Shown here piece after piece: positions 37,106-46,211 of a stretch of DNA of 64,000 nt. The notes under the pieces were generated by a model that did not search any database, was not told the DNA's origin, and worked only from the letters and a program-made list of their open reading frames with translations. Source of the DNA: Amia ocellicauda (taxonomy: Eukaryota; Chordata; Actinopteri; Amiiformes; Amiidae); NCBI RefSeq assembly GCF_036373705.1, contig NC_089867.1:12475501-12539500 (forward strand), given 5' to 3'. The first letter of the stretch is position 1; each line of letters starts with the position of its first letter. The position numbers were made by a program, and so were the translations under genes.

Positions 37106-37810
37106 ATTTATATAAAAAATAAAATCTCCCACAAAACAGCACAAAAAAAGATACATATAATTTATATATACACTTTTGTTTGGAATAATGGGTTTTGCGA
37201 GAGGAATTACCCCTTTTTCTTGTGGTCATAAGATATAATTGAAAACATGATAAAAACAAAGCCACTTCTTCACAGTCTGTACTCACTGGGACAGGAAGTA
37301 AAATATGAAAAGATCAGTTTTGGCCCAATGCTTAAAAAAATAACACTCACGGAAACTGAGGAGAAATCCACTTTGACCTGCATCTCTATATCCTGTCCCT
37401 CAGATAGGGAACTTAAGTTGCTTTGTTTATCTTGAGTATGGAAATTAACATTTCATGGCTGCAAATATTTGAGACTGGTTTTAGAACCGCTTGCATTCTC
37501 CCCCTCATAAAAAGGGTTTTCTCCCTACTTCATGCTCAAATAATTTTGTAGATTTATATCTGATGCATCTGAAAGACATTTTACTTTAAAATGTGCACCT
37601 CCTGTGTTTGAAGTTAAAAAAATTGGCCAGAGAAAACAAAACAAGTCTTTACTACTCCGACAAAACCATGCCCCAAAAAAGAAAATAAATAAAACTTGAA
37701 TCTGACCTCGGACTCCCCGTTGAAAACATCTAATTAAAAACATTAATAAAATACACTTTCCCTCCCTCGTGCCCCTGCCTCAGACCCTGCCTCTCGGTGC
37801 TCAGCTGCTC

Positions 37811-37990
37811 TTATAGCTCATCGTGCTCCTTGGGCTCCTGATCCTTCAGTTTGAACTCGTCCTCGGTGATCATGCCATCACTGTTGCGGTCCTGATTGGA
37901 GAACATGTTGTCGATGATCCTGTTGGGATCCATGCCTGGAGCCAGCCTGCCTTTGCCTGTGGACACCTGCCGGTGAATGTAGTCGGAGAA
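37811..37990 (-). CDS. fkbp9: FKBP9 terminal coding exon (EF-hand 2, HDEL)
   Basis: 59 codons and TAA, acceptor ttggcag. Encodes [20 protein letters not shown], the second EF-hand loop, and ends KEHDEL, the ER retrieval signal. Confidence 0.96.
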   Translation of the reverse strand, partial: FSDYIHRQVSTGKGRLAPGMDPNRIIDNMFSNQDRNSDGMITEDEFKLKDQEPKEHDEL

Positions 37991-40900
37991 CTGCCAAAAC
38001 AACAAATTCATTAACACCACTGCTGAGGAGCCTTTGCCACACAGTAAAAAAAAACATCCTGCTCTGAATGCAAAGCTGACTGTATTTACATGTATGATAA
38101 GTTAAGGCAAAAACATAGTGTGCACATTTTAAGCTCTTCAATACTGCCATATTGATTTTTCAACACGTTCACCCAACCAATCAAGACAGCGTTGCTTGTT
38201 TATTTTTTCCCCATTTGCCTGATCCCCACCTCTACAGAGTCAACATGGCCGTCCTTGTTCTTGTCCATCTCGGTGAAGAGATCTGGAGAAACGTCGCCGT
38301 TCCAGATGAACATGTACCCCTCGGGCAGACCTTCCTCCAGGTCGACCATCTCGATGTCAAACACCAGCACGGCACTGCCCGGTACCTCCCCATCTGCACA
38401 ACACAAACCACACAGTATGTGTAACCAATGTATTCCCATGATGCATTTCATTGACTCTGAGAAAATCTTATTTTTTCATCTGCACTATATTCGTCATACC
38501 TATTGACACCAATACACAAGCATCTTACCAACTCCTCTCTCTCCGTAGCCCAGGTGAGGGGGGATGACGAGGGTGCGTTTCTCTCCCACACACATGTCCT
38601 TCAGACCCATCTCCATCCCCAGGACCACCTGCCCTGAACCCAGCACCACATTGTATGTCTTCCCATAGCTGTGTCTGCAAGGAAACGCAAACAGAACAGA
38701 GTTGGAACCAAAAAAAGGCTATTGGTTTCCGAAGCACACAACTTTCACCCTTGAAAGGATGGCAGAATCACCCCCCACAGAGCCCACAATTCCAGACTGT
38801 TAACAGCTCTGCGTCTGTCCAGCCATGACCTCCTGCACTCACGTGGAGTCGATGAAGGTGCCGTCCATGAGGGAGGCGTTGTAGTGGTACTTGATGAAGT
38901 CACCCTTCTTGCTGCGCACCTCACAGTCCGTGGGAACATAGTAGGCCTTGATCTCCACAGAGTCCGAGGGATTGTGGAAGTCAATCACGTGGATGTCAAA
39001 GACCAGCACGGCCGAGCCCGGGATCTTGGTGCCTGATAGACAACAAAACCAAACAGAATAAGACCCAGTAACTAATAACTAGAAGTTCTATCTGGCATAA
39101 AGAGCCTCCATGTATGGCTCTCCACACTGTACAACCCAAAGGAAGATGCAATATTATGCACATGTACACATATGCCAGTTTATGACATTCACTGCAGTAA
39201 TATACTATACATCTGTAGCACCTTATTAGAGAAAGAATAATGCTGAAATAAGTTGATATGCATTTGTTCCCCCCTCGGCTGCCCATCTGTCCATACCTGT
39301 GCCCTCCTCGCCATATGCCAAGTGAGGTGGGATAACGATGGTCCTCTTCTCGCCGATACAAACTCCCAGCAGACCCTCGTCCATCCCAGCGATGACGTAT
39401 CCTTTCCCGATGTACGTGTCATAGGTGCGGTTCCGGGAATAACTAAGGAAGACACGTGGATTCCATATTAATATGCAGTTAAGGTAAAGTGTCAAGGTTA
39501 GCTTTATTGTAATCGCCTCACCAGGTGCTCAAGATTTCTAAACTAGACTTCCTACTTTCCCCATGTTAAATCTGGCCATTACAGTGCACCTGGGAATCTC
39601 AGTCGCCGATCATAATAGTTTAAATCTGGAGATCTTCACCACCCCACAGACAGACATGTCTTACCTGGAGTCAAAGAGGGTGCCGTCCAGCAGCGAGCCG
39701 TTGTAATGGTATCTGATGAAGTCGCCGACTTGGCTCTTCCTCTCGCAGGCCTCGGGCACGATCTGATTGTCCACACTGATACCATCTTTGGGGTTGTGGA
39801 GATCCAGCAACACCACATCGAAAACCAGAGAGGCCTGCCCAGGAATGTCACTGCCTGAGGGGGGTGAACAAAGAGGGAGACAGTGGTGGTAGTTAGTTTA
39901 AGTGGGGGATGGGTGTGAATGAACTATCCTGAAAATGAGTGGAATGAAAGAGCTCAAGAAGTAAATTTACTGTTCACCAACGGGGCCTTTGGAATCCCAT
40001 GAGACGGCGATTGCATTTAAACTTTGTTGGGATGTGATTAGAAGGCATGCAAGAAGGACAGAATGGCACCTTTTATGGCAGGAGATTATTATACAGTTCT
40101 TAGCAGAGCAGTGTATTGGATTACTCTGGCACTGGGAACACATCCCACTGTCTGACAGTGACTTACCATCTCCGTTCTCGCCATACCCCAGGGAGGGTGG
40201 CATAGTGATGATGCGTTTCTCTCCCACGCACATACCCAGAAGCCCCTGGTCCATGCCAGCGATCAGCCAGCCAATGCCTACATAGGTGTCATAGGTGCGC
40301 ATACGGGTGTGGCTGAAGGGAGCCGGAAAACAAGAGACAAGAATCTTAAAGCACAAGCATGGACAATTTTAGTAAAAATGACAGCTTGAATTGTAAAGTG
40401 ATGATGTAAGGGTGGGTAACCACCAAAGGCGAACTGGTATCCACTTCTAACCTGGAGTCGAACAGAGTGCCATCCAGTAGGGTCCCATTGTAATGGTATC
40501 TCACAAAGTCAGACACCTGGATGGCGCGGCTGCAGTTGTCTGGTTTGAAGTACGTCTTGATCTGAACGGTGTCCTCGGGGTTCCAGATGTCCAGCAGCAG
40601 CACATCGAAGTGCAGGATGGAGTCCGGAGGGATGATTTCACCTGACAACACAACCGGGGCTCATTAGGACAACAAGAAAATGTAATATGTTGTGCATGGG
40701 GCCAAGCAAACCGAGTCTCTGATATCTATCTCTTTGATTTATTTTAAACATTAAAGACAGGGGAGAAAATAAAAAAGAAACAAGTCTCCATAGAACATTA
40801 GCATATCAAATGCTGACTCTAAATCCAGCACAGGATTATACACAGAGATAGATGGGATAAGGAGGATTTAATTGTAATCTTTATGTTTATTCAGACTAGA

Positions 40901-43900
40901 CTTTGTTGATTCTGCTGTAAATATTTGTCAATTTAGCTGCGTTTGCATCTGCTTTGGCAGTAGAATTAACGCTTTCTATTAATTTGTTGGTGCATTTCTA
41001 CTATACAGTGAATCATTCACAAATCTCACATCTTCCCAAACACAGATAACAGTCCCTTGCCCACAAATACCTCAGCACTCCTCTGCACTAGTCTGTGCAT
41101 GCAACCAACGGCAGCTGCAGCATTCCACCTCTGATCAACCCCCCCCCCACCATAAAACCTCACGGCCTGTCCCAGGGAAGACTCCAAATGCAAACACAAG
41201 CTGTTCAGAAGTGGAAGTGCTAGCCTGCTGCGGGTCAATATAAACTCTGGCCAGTGCATTCCAGATTTGCTCATTCATGCAGTAATGTCAGCAGGGCCCC
41301 CGGAGGGACTGCTCCAGTGAGATGTGCAGAGAGGTGCCGGGGGGTTCGTCACTAGACGGCACATGACAAAAACTGGACAACTCCCCTTGAGCAGCTGCAC
41401 GGGTGGAATGCTCAGATTAACTGAAGTGCCTTATTTGAAAACTTACCTACATTGATTTACTTTTTGTTAAGGTTTTCTTCTTTTCTTAGCATTCCTGAAA
41501 AGGCCACCATAATAGCAGGCTTTAATCGGTTCCAGTCTTACCTTAAAAGGTTCTCCAAAGTGAAAGCAAGAGCCATGTGTATAAAACCGTCACTGTGGAG
41601 TGACAGACTCAAAGGAAGCATGATCACGGTTTTCCGAAAAAGAAAAGCCCGTTTGCCACCAGATCTATCTAAGGTGACAACGAGCTTAAAAACTAAAGAA
41701 AGGGAAATCTACAAATTTGAATATTATTGATGCATGGTAGAATATACTTTTTGCTTTTCAATTTAATAATTGTATAAGTTAAAATTCGATTTAAGTATTC
41801 TACTGTAAAGTTAAGACACCAAACCAGGGTTATTTTGAATGTTGTAAGAATTAACTATCTTTAAAATTAGGGTTACATTTTGGTCTGGGCTAGGGTTAAA
41901 ATGAGAATCCATGGTAAAAATTTGAGATGAGTTAAGAATTGTTTTTTGAGCAAGATAGCCAAGGAGGGTGTAATTGCAGAATGGGTGCATATTGTAAGTG
42001 CTATACAATTTACTACCACGTCAAGTCTTTCCATTTGTCACTGCAATGTAGTAACACAATTCACTCATTATATGAAAAATACAACAGGTTTGTAGTCCAG
42101 ACTTAAGTGGTCTGAACAAAAACATATGAAAGTCACTAACCTATAATTTAAGGCTAAGATCTGTCTTTATAAACTTGCCTGTGATCTTATTCAATAAGAT
42201 TTTTACCACTTTCTTTTGTTACTAACTTAATTTTATTTTGTTTAATTCAAATTTAAATCTTGGAGTATAGGCAAGAGATTTAAAACTCCCCCCGCCACCC
42301 GGAATTAAATCGCTCACTTGACGGAAGCTTTAAATCTCCCAGATGTTTCTTGCAATAACAATTGGGACAGCCGCCATCAAGTAAAGGGTTTTGTAACTCG
42401 TAATCGGAGGGTGGGACATATTTCCAGGGTTTAATCAAAGCCCGAGTCTGAACAGAACATTTAAAGCTGCAGTTACCATATCCTTCCTTGCCGTAAGCCA
42501 TCTTTGGTGGGATTTTCACAAGCCGTCTCTCGTTCACACACATCCCGATCAGGGCCTTGTCCATGCCTTCAATGAGCTGCTTCTTTCCCACATACACGTT
42601 GTATGTAGAGCCTCTGTCATAGCTGCAGATGAGAGACGGGTGTCAGAAGTGTACTACTGGAACTCACTCAGTGAACAGGTCTATTAAAGAATACATTTTA
42701 CACTTTTAACAAAGTACTATAGCTCAACCCAAATCTCACTACCACAGATACATACATTAAAACATTAGTTTGTTAGTGGTGGTATTATTTTTAGCCTGAT
42801 GAAGGAGAAGGAAAAGATGGATATATACATAAATATACATACACCTACAGAGATATACGGAGATATATATATATACACACATACAGCTCTGGAAAAAATT
42901 AAGAGACCACTGCAAATGTTTCTTAAATCAGCATCTCTACATGCATGGCAGCCATTCCATTCCATACATATTTTTATTTGGAATTTGGGAGAAATGTTGT
43001 CAGTAGTTTATAGAGTAAAACACAATAAAATGTTAATTTTACCAAAACACATACCTATAAATAGTAAAACCAGAGGAACTGATAATTGTGCAGTGGTCTC
43101 AATTTCCTCCAGAGCTGTATATACATATAACTTCGTACATATACATATATAGCAAGGTTCGTGCCTTTTTTTTTTTTTAATTAGCGTAATAATTGAACAA
43201 ATGTGCTGTATATATCCGATTGTACAGCATATTATGTTATTTAACATCAAAATATGTCTGTGAATACTGAATCATCCTCATACAGCCTGACTGCCACAGC
43301 CACGGGAGTATCTTCACTCTGGTCCCGTTCGTATAGCGCAGATGTCCGCAGTTCTGCGCCGCTCCGCCAATGGGATGCGTGGGATTCGGCAGATCTGCGC
43401 AGAACTGCGGAAAAGTGCGCTACAAGAACGCGACCTCTCATCTAACCCGGATACGCATCCAAGTAAAACTATAGCCTCGGGATACAGACTTTTTAAAAGT
43501 TTTGCAGAAGAAAGAACGATTTGCGGCATTACTTCGCAATAATAATACACATTTAGAGGAAACTTTTAAAAATAATAAAATCTTAAAAAGCGTAGTTCAT
43601 CATTACCGTTTACCAAGACGATGAAACATCCTAAATTGCGCTGCGACGCTTTATTTTAGTAAAATAGCATGACAAGTCAATCACACCTAGTTTAAAATGG
43701 AGTTTGCGCCCTGATCGTCGCGGTGTCGCATCCATCCACTGAAAGTAGGCGAAGTGCCGGCGTGGCCGCGGACCCCAGCCCGCTCACGGAGCCGCACAGG
43801 CGGATCAAAATCAGACGCAGATGTGGCGAGGTGCGGATCCCCAGTCCTCCCAGCTCACGGTTACGGCAACGTTAGTGAGGTTTGTTGCCAAGACGTGTAT

Positions 43901-44185
43901 TTCAGCCAAGTAAGACTTCCAGCGCTCTGCCAACCAGCAAACCCACACCTTTACTACAACGTTGCGAGCCCGCTGCTCTTACCTGGAGTCAAACTTCTTG
44001 CCGTCGGGGAAGGTGCCGTGGTAGTGATAGCGCACGAAGTCGCCCGACCCCACCGCCCTGTCGCACTGCTCCGGCACGAAGGTCTTGTCAATCACGATGT
44101 CGTCTAAGGGCACCGGGGGGGCATTACACGCCACGAAGGAGACTAAAAGTGCTAAAAAAATCATTGAATGCAGCTGGATGCTCAT
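37811..44185 (-). CDS. fkbp9: FKBP9, ER peptidyl-prolyl cis-trans isomerase with four FKBP domains
   Basis: FKBP9 is an ER-lumen prolyl isomerase and chaperone. Exons in transcript order: 44185-43983, 42622-42477, 40641-40452, 40312-40167, 39854-39665, 39442-39297, 39032-38843, 38674-38529, 38393-38230, 37990-37811. Phases match throughout and give 566 residues (human about 570). The N-terminus ([20 protein letters not shown]) is a signal peptide. Four FKBP domains follow, each with a GDFVRYHY-type strand, an LDGTLFDS-type turn and an IPPHLGYGE-type strand. Two EF-hand loops follow ([12 protein letters not shown] and [12 protein letters not shown]), then the C-terminal ER retrieval signal HDEL. 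HDEL and the EF-hand sequence favour FKBP9 over FKBP10. An in-frame ATG at 44326 would add 47 residues and bury the signal peptide, so 44185 is preferred. The gene is head to head with CRTAP. Confidence 0.97.
38230..38393 (-). CDS. fkbp9: FKBP9 coding exon 9 (EF-hand 1)
   Basis: 164 bp, phase 1 to 0, acceptor gtgcag. Encodes [20 protein letters not shown] and [20 protein letters not shown], ending in the first EF-hand loop. The donor GTGGGG is weak, but phase and family alignment support it. Confidence 0.92.
38529..38674 (-). CDS. fkbp9: FKBP9 coding exon 8 (end of FKBP domain 4)
   Basis: 146 bp, phase 2 to 1, acceptor ttgcag, donor GTAAGA. Encodes [20 protein letters not shown] through [15 protein letters not shown]. 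Confidence 0.95.
38843..39032 (-). CDS. fkbp9: FKBP9 coding exon 7 (start of FKBP domain 4)
   Basis: 190 bp, phase 1 to 2, acceptor tatcag, donor GTGAGT. Encodes [20 protein letters not shown] and [20 protein letters not shown]. Confidence 0.95.
39297..39442 (-). CDS. fkbp9: FKBP9 coding exon 6 (end of FKBP domain 3)
   Basis: 146 bp, phase 2 to 1, acceptor ccttag, donor GTATGG. Encodes [20 protein letters not shown] through [15 protein letters not shown]. Confidence 0.95.
39665..39854 (-). CDS. fkbp9: FKBP9 coding exon 5 (start of FKBP domain 3)
   Basis: 190 bp, phase 1 to 2, acceptor cctcag, donor GTAAGA. Encodes [20 protein letters not shown] and [20 protein letters not shown]. Confidence 0.95.
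40167..40312 (-). CDS. fkbp9: FKBP9 coding exon 4 (end of FKBP domain 2)
   Basis: 146 bp, phase 2 to 1, acceptor cttcag, donor GTAAGT. Encodes [20 protein letters not shown] through [15 protein letters not shown]. Confidence 0.95.
40452..40641 (-). CDS. fkbp9: FKBP9 coding exon 3 (start of FKBP domain 2)
   Basis: 190 bp, phase 1 to 2, acceptor ttgtcag, donor GTTAGA. Encodes [20 protein letters not shown] and [20 protein letters not shown]. Confidence 0.95.
40642..42476 (-). other. FKBP9 intron 2
   Basis: 1.8 kb with a poly-C tract near 41140. The open frame at 41452-41730 has no family resemblance. No transposon was recognised. Confidence 0.65.
42477..42622 (-). CDS. fkbp9: FKBP9 coding exon 2 (end of FKBP domain 1)
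   Basis: 146 bp, phase 2 to 1, acceptor tctgcag, donor GTAACT. Encodes [20 protein letters not shown] through [16 protein letters not shown]. Confidence 0.95.
42884..43117. mobile_element. MITE-like internally deleted Tc1 derivative (same family as 2546-4060)
   Basis: 234 bp with TA at 42882-42883 and 43118-43119. The left end CAGCTCTGGAAAAAATTAAG and about 75 bases after it match the left end of the 2546-4060 element. The right 150 bases (from GAGAAATGTTGTCAGTAG) match its right end. All transposase coding sequence is missing, with the junction just after CCATTCCATTCCA. It has no coding capacity and could only have moved with transposase from another copy. Confidence 0.92.
43334..43422. repeat. 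GC-rich imperfect hairpin
   Basis: CCGCAGTTCTGCG at 43346-43358 is exactly complementary to 43398-43410. TAGCGCA at 43334-43340 pairs with 43416-43422, and partial pairing continues inward for about 13 bases, leaving a loop near 43372-43385. It is strikingly GC- and CpG-rich for an intron. Long open frames on both strands follow from base composition, not coding. Confidence 0.7.
43983..44185 (-). CDS. fkbp9: FKBP9 coding exon 1 (signal peptide, start of FKBP domain 1)
   Basis: 203 bp, exit phase 2, donor GTAAGA. Encodes the signal peptide, then [20 protein letters not shown] and [11 protein letters not shown]. In-frame open sequence upstream reaches an ATG at 44326. Confidence 0.94.
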
Positions 44186-45767
44186 TTTATCCTGTTTAAT
44201 GGGGTTGGGTCTCTGAATGAGGCGTATCGCTGCCGGGGTCTGCGCTCTTTTCCCGTCGCCTGCTGAGCTCCTCTGCGCACAGCCTTTGCTCCTGCAGATG
44301 TGTAAACGTGTAGCACTGGCCCTCACTCAGCTGAGAGAAAGCGAAAAAAACTGCATTCCCACTTGGGCTGCCCGGAAATATGCATGAGTCCGTTCCTAGC
44401 TTTGATTTTACCCCAAAAACCTAGACGTTGCAGCTGGTCAGTTTTCGCCTTTCTGCCAGTTAGAGGCTATTATATCATCTTTTCACGGGCGAACTTCAGT
44501 TTTTAGGACGGTGGGGGGGCCAATGTGTTCAGGAGATGGGAACGGGAGAGAAGGACCCCGAAAATGATCAAAGCTGGGATGGCGCACTACGTGGCATCAG
44601 TAGCTTTTTTTTTTTTTTTTTGGCTCTGTTTGTGATTTTCTGTTCTAACTGAAGAGTCTGCTTTGATGTCAACTATTGCAAATCTTCCTGACAAAGGATG
44701 TTTTAAAAGACATAACATTATACATAAGACACATATCTGTATTTGAATGCACTTAAATAGTGGAAATAGAGAAAACTGGAATGCAAAAAGATGACAATGT
44801 AGACCGATGTAACTTAATTAAATCGAGTCTACATATGATTGGACTAGTATTCACTAATGTGACACATGCATTGCGTTATAAACATCCACATTGAGTTCAA
44901 CTCTAGCTACAGCTAGAAAAAGCTCAGTTTGCATTGATGAAGTCCATTTTTAAACGTGGGGAGAGGTGAAGGAACAATGGATTCAACATTTAATTATAGT
45001 TTTACTAACACATAATTACACTTCTTCCCATCTGGGTCCTATTCATTGAAATCTAAAAAGTGGATTGGACAATATGAATATTATTTTGTAAAAAGAAAGA
45101 TGGGGTTTGAGCTCTTTGCTGTCTCAGGTCTAAGGGGCTTGCCTTGCTGCAACTTTGCTTATTAGCTCTGCAACCTGATCTGGGGTCAGCCGGGGTGATC
45201 ACACAAGCGCCCCTCTCTTTGCACAATGGCAGAGCCCACTGGCACTGATCTGTGAGTGTGATTGATTGGCATTTGTAGTCATTCCTCCTCCAAAGACACT
45301 ACAGACCAATTGCGTTGGCATTCCTAAGGGGGGAGCATCGTGTCCGCCCTTTTTTCAGCTCTCCACCGATAATACACGTAACATGACCATAGTCTAACAG
45401 CTCATCCGTTTTCACTGTTCAAACACACATCAGTGCCACAGCTCTTCCTCTGAACGCTTTGGTCAGTGTCTGCTGGTCCAAACCCTGCGCAGGAATGGCC
45501 CAGCAGCGCATCTAACCGCATCACCCTCTGAAGAAACCAAAAACTTAAAAAAAAAAACGTCTCTGCCTGCAGCAATCCTATTGGAAAAGCAGCTGTAACT
45601 CCAGTGCAATGCCATAGCCCAGCACTGGTGTCATTCAACAGCTTCTCCCACCCCAACTCCTCCTCCTGTGCGCCCTGGCGTCCGGAGAAAAGGGGGCTGT
45701 TTTCTGGAGACGTGGTGCCAAGCAAGAGGCAGTGTTATAGAGAGAGACATCACTCCACGCACTAGCG
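44186..45767. promoter_or_regulatory. Head-to-head intergenic region of FKBP9 and CRTAP
   Basis: 1.58 kb between the two ATGs. The FKBP9 side (44186-44400) is CpG-containing 5' UTR or promoter sequence. A T17 run lies at 44605-44621. The middle is AT-rich. The CRTAP side (about 45300-45767) is again GC-richer. No TATA box was convincingly placed and no other gene was recognised. Transcription starts cannot be fixed from sequence. Confidence 0.5.
44605..44621. repeat. Poly-T tract
   Basis: 17 consecutive T in the FKBP9-CRTAP intergenic region. Confidence 0.8.
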
Positions 45768-46211
45768 ATGGCGACTTGTACGCTTCTCCTCCTCTCCGGC
45801 CTGTGTGTGGCCGTGCTTGGCCAGTACGAGAAGTACAGTTTCCGCAGTTTCCCCAGACAGGAGCTCATGCCGCTGGACTCGGCGTACAAGTACGCGCTGG
45901 ACCAGTACACCGGCGAGAACTGGACCGAGAGCGTGGCGTACCTGGAGGTCAGTCTGCGGCTCTACCGGCTGCTGAAGGACAGCGAGGCCTTCTGCAACCT
46001 CAACTGCTCCAGCGTCCGCCTGGACAGCGAGGAGAGGTTTTCGGACTTCCCCGAGCTGCGTGTGTTTGGGAACATCATGAAACGGGCCCAGTGCCTGAAG
46101 AGGTGCAAGCAGGGCCTGCCCGCCTTCAGACAGACCATGCCCAGCCGGGACACCGTGGACGAGTTCGAGAGACGGGAGCCCTACAAGTTCCTCCAGTACG
46201 CCTACTTCAAA
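45768..46211 (+). CDS. crtap: CRTAP exon 1
   Basis: 148 codons, phase 0 exit, donor GTGAGT. Holds the signal peptide and the first Cys-rich TPR-like unit, ending [14 protein letters not shown]. Strongly GC-rich, as usual for this first exon. Confidence 0.96.

Larger units (their letters stand above)
35357..37810. other. Convergent 3' region of NT5C3A (+) and FKBP9 (-)
   Basis: 2.45 kb between the two stop codons. Plus-strand AATAAA-type signals occur near 35566 and 36280 for NT5C3A. Minus-strand AATAAA (TTTATT on plus) occurs near 36260 and 37047 onward for FKBP9. If distal signals are used the two UTRs overlap. A homopolymer A tract lies at 36683-36703, and a fragment of a dispersed fish-type repeat near 37055-37105. 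Confidence 0.55.
37991..40451 (-). other. FKBP9 introns 3-9
   Basis: Seven short introns (37991-38229, 38394-38528, 38675-38842, 39033-39296, 39443-39664, 39855-40166, 40313-40451) separating the duplicated exon pairs. No additional feature was recognised. Confidence 0.75.
42623..43982 (-). other. FKBP9 intron 1
   Basis: 1.36 kb holding a 234 bp Tc1-derived deletion element at 42884-43117, a poly-T run near 43166-43178 and a GC-rich hairpin at 43334-43422. The sequence becomes CpG-rich from about 43700 towards exon 1. Confidence 0.7.

Noticed and set aside
41452-41730. 92-codon plus-strand frame in FKBP9 intron 2
   Set aside because: No homology or conserved motif; length expected by chance in 64 kb.
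43247-43550. Overlapping open frames on both strands in FKBP9 intron 1
   Set aside because: Caused by the CpG-rich hairpin; no start context, splice context or homology.
37811-44185. Assignment of the FKBP gene as FKBP10
   Set aside because: The HDEL terminus, the EF-hand sequence and the NT5C3A neighbour all fit FKBP9; FKBP10 usually ends HEEL and lies elsewhere.
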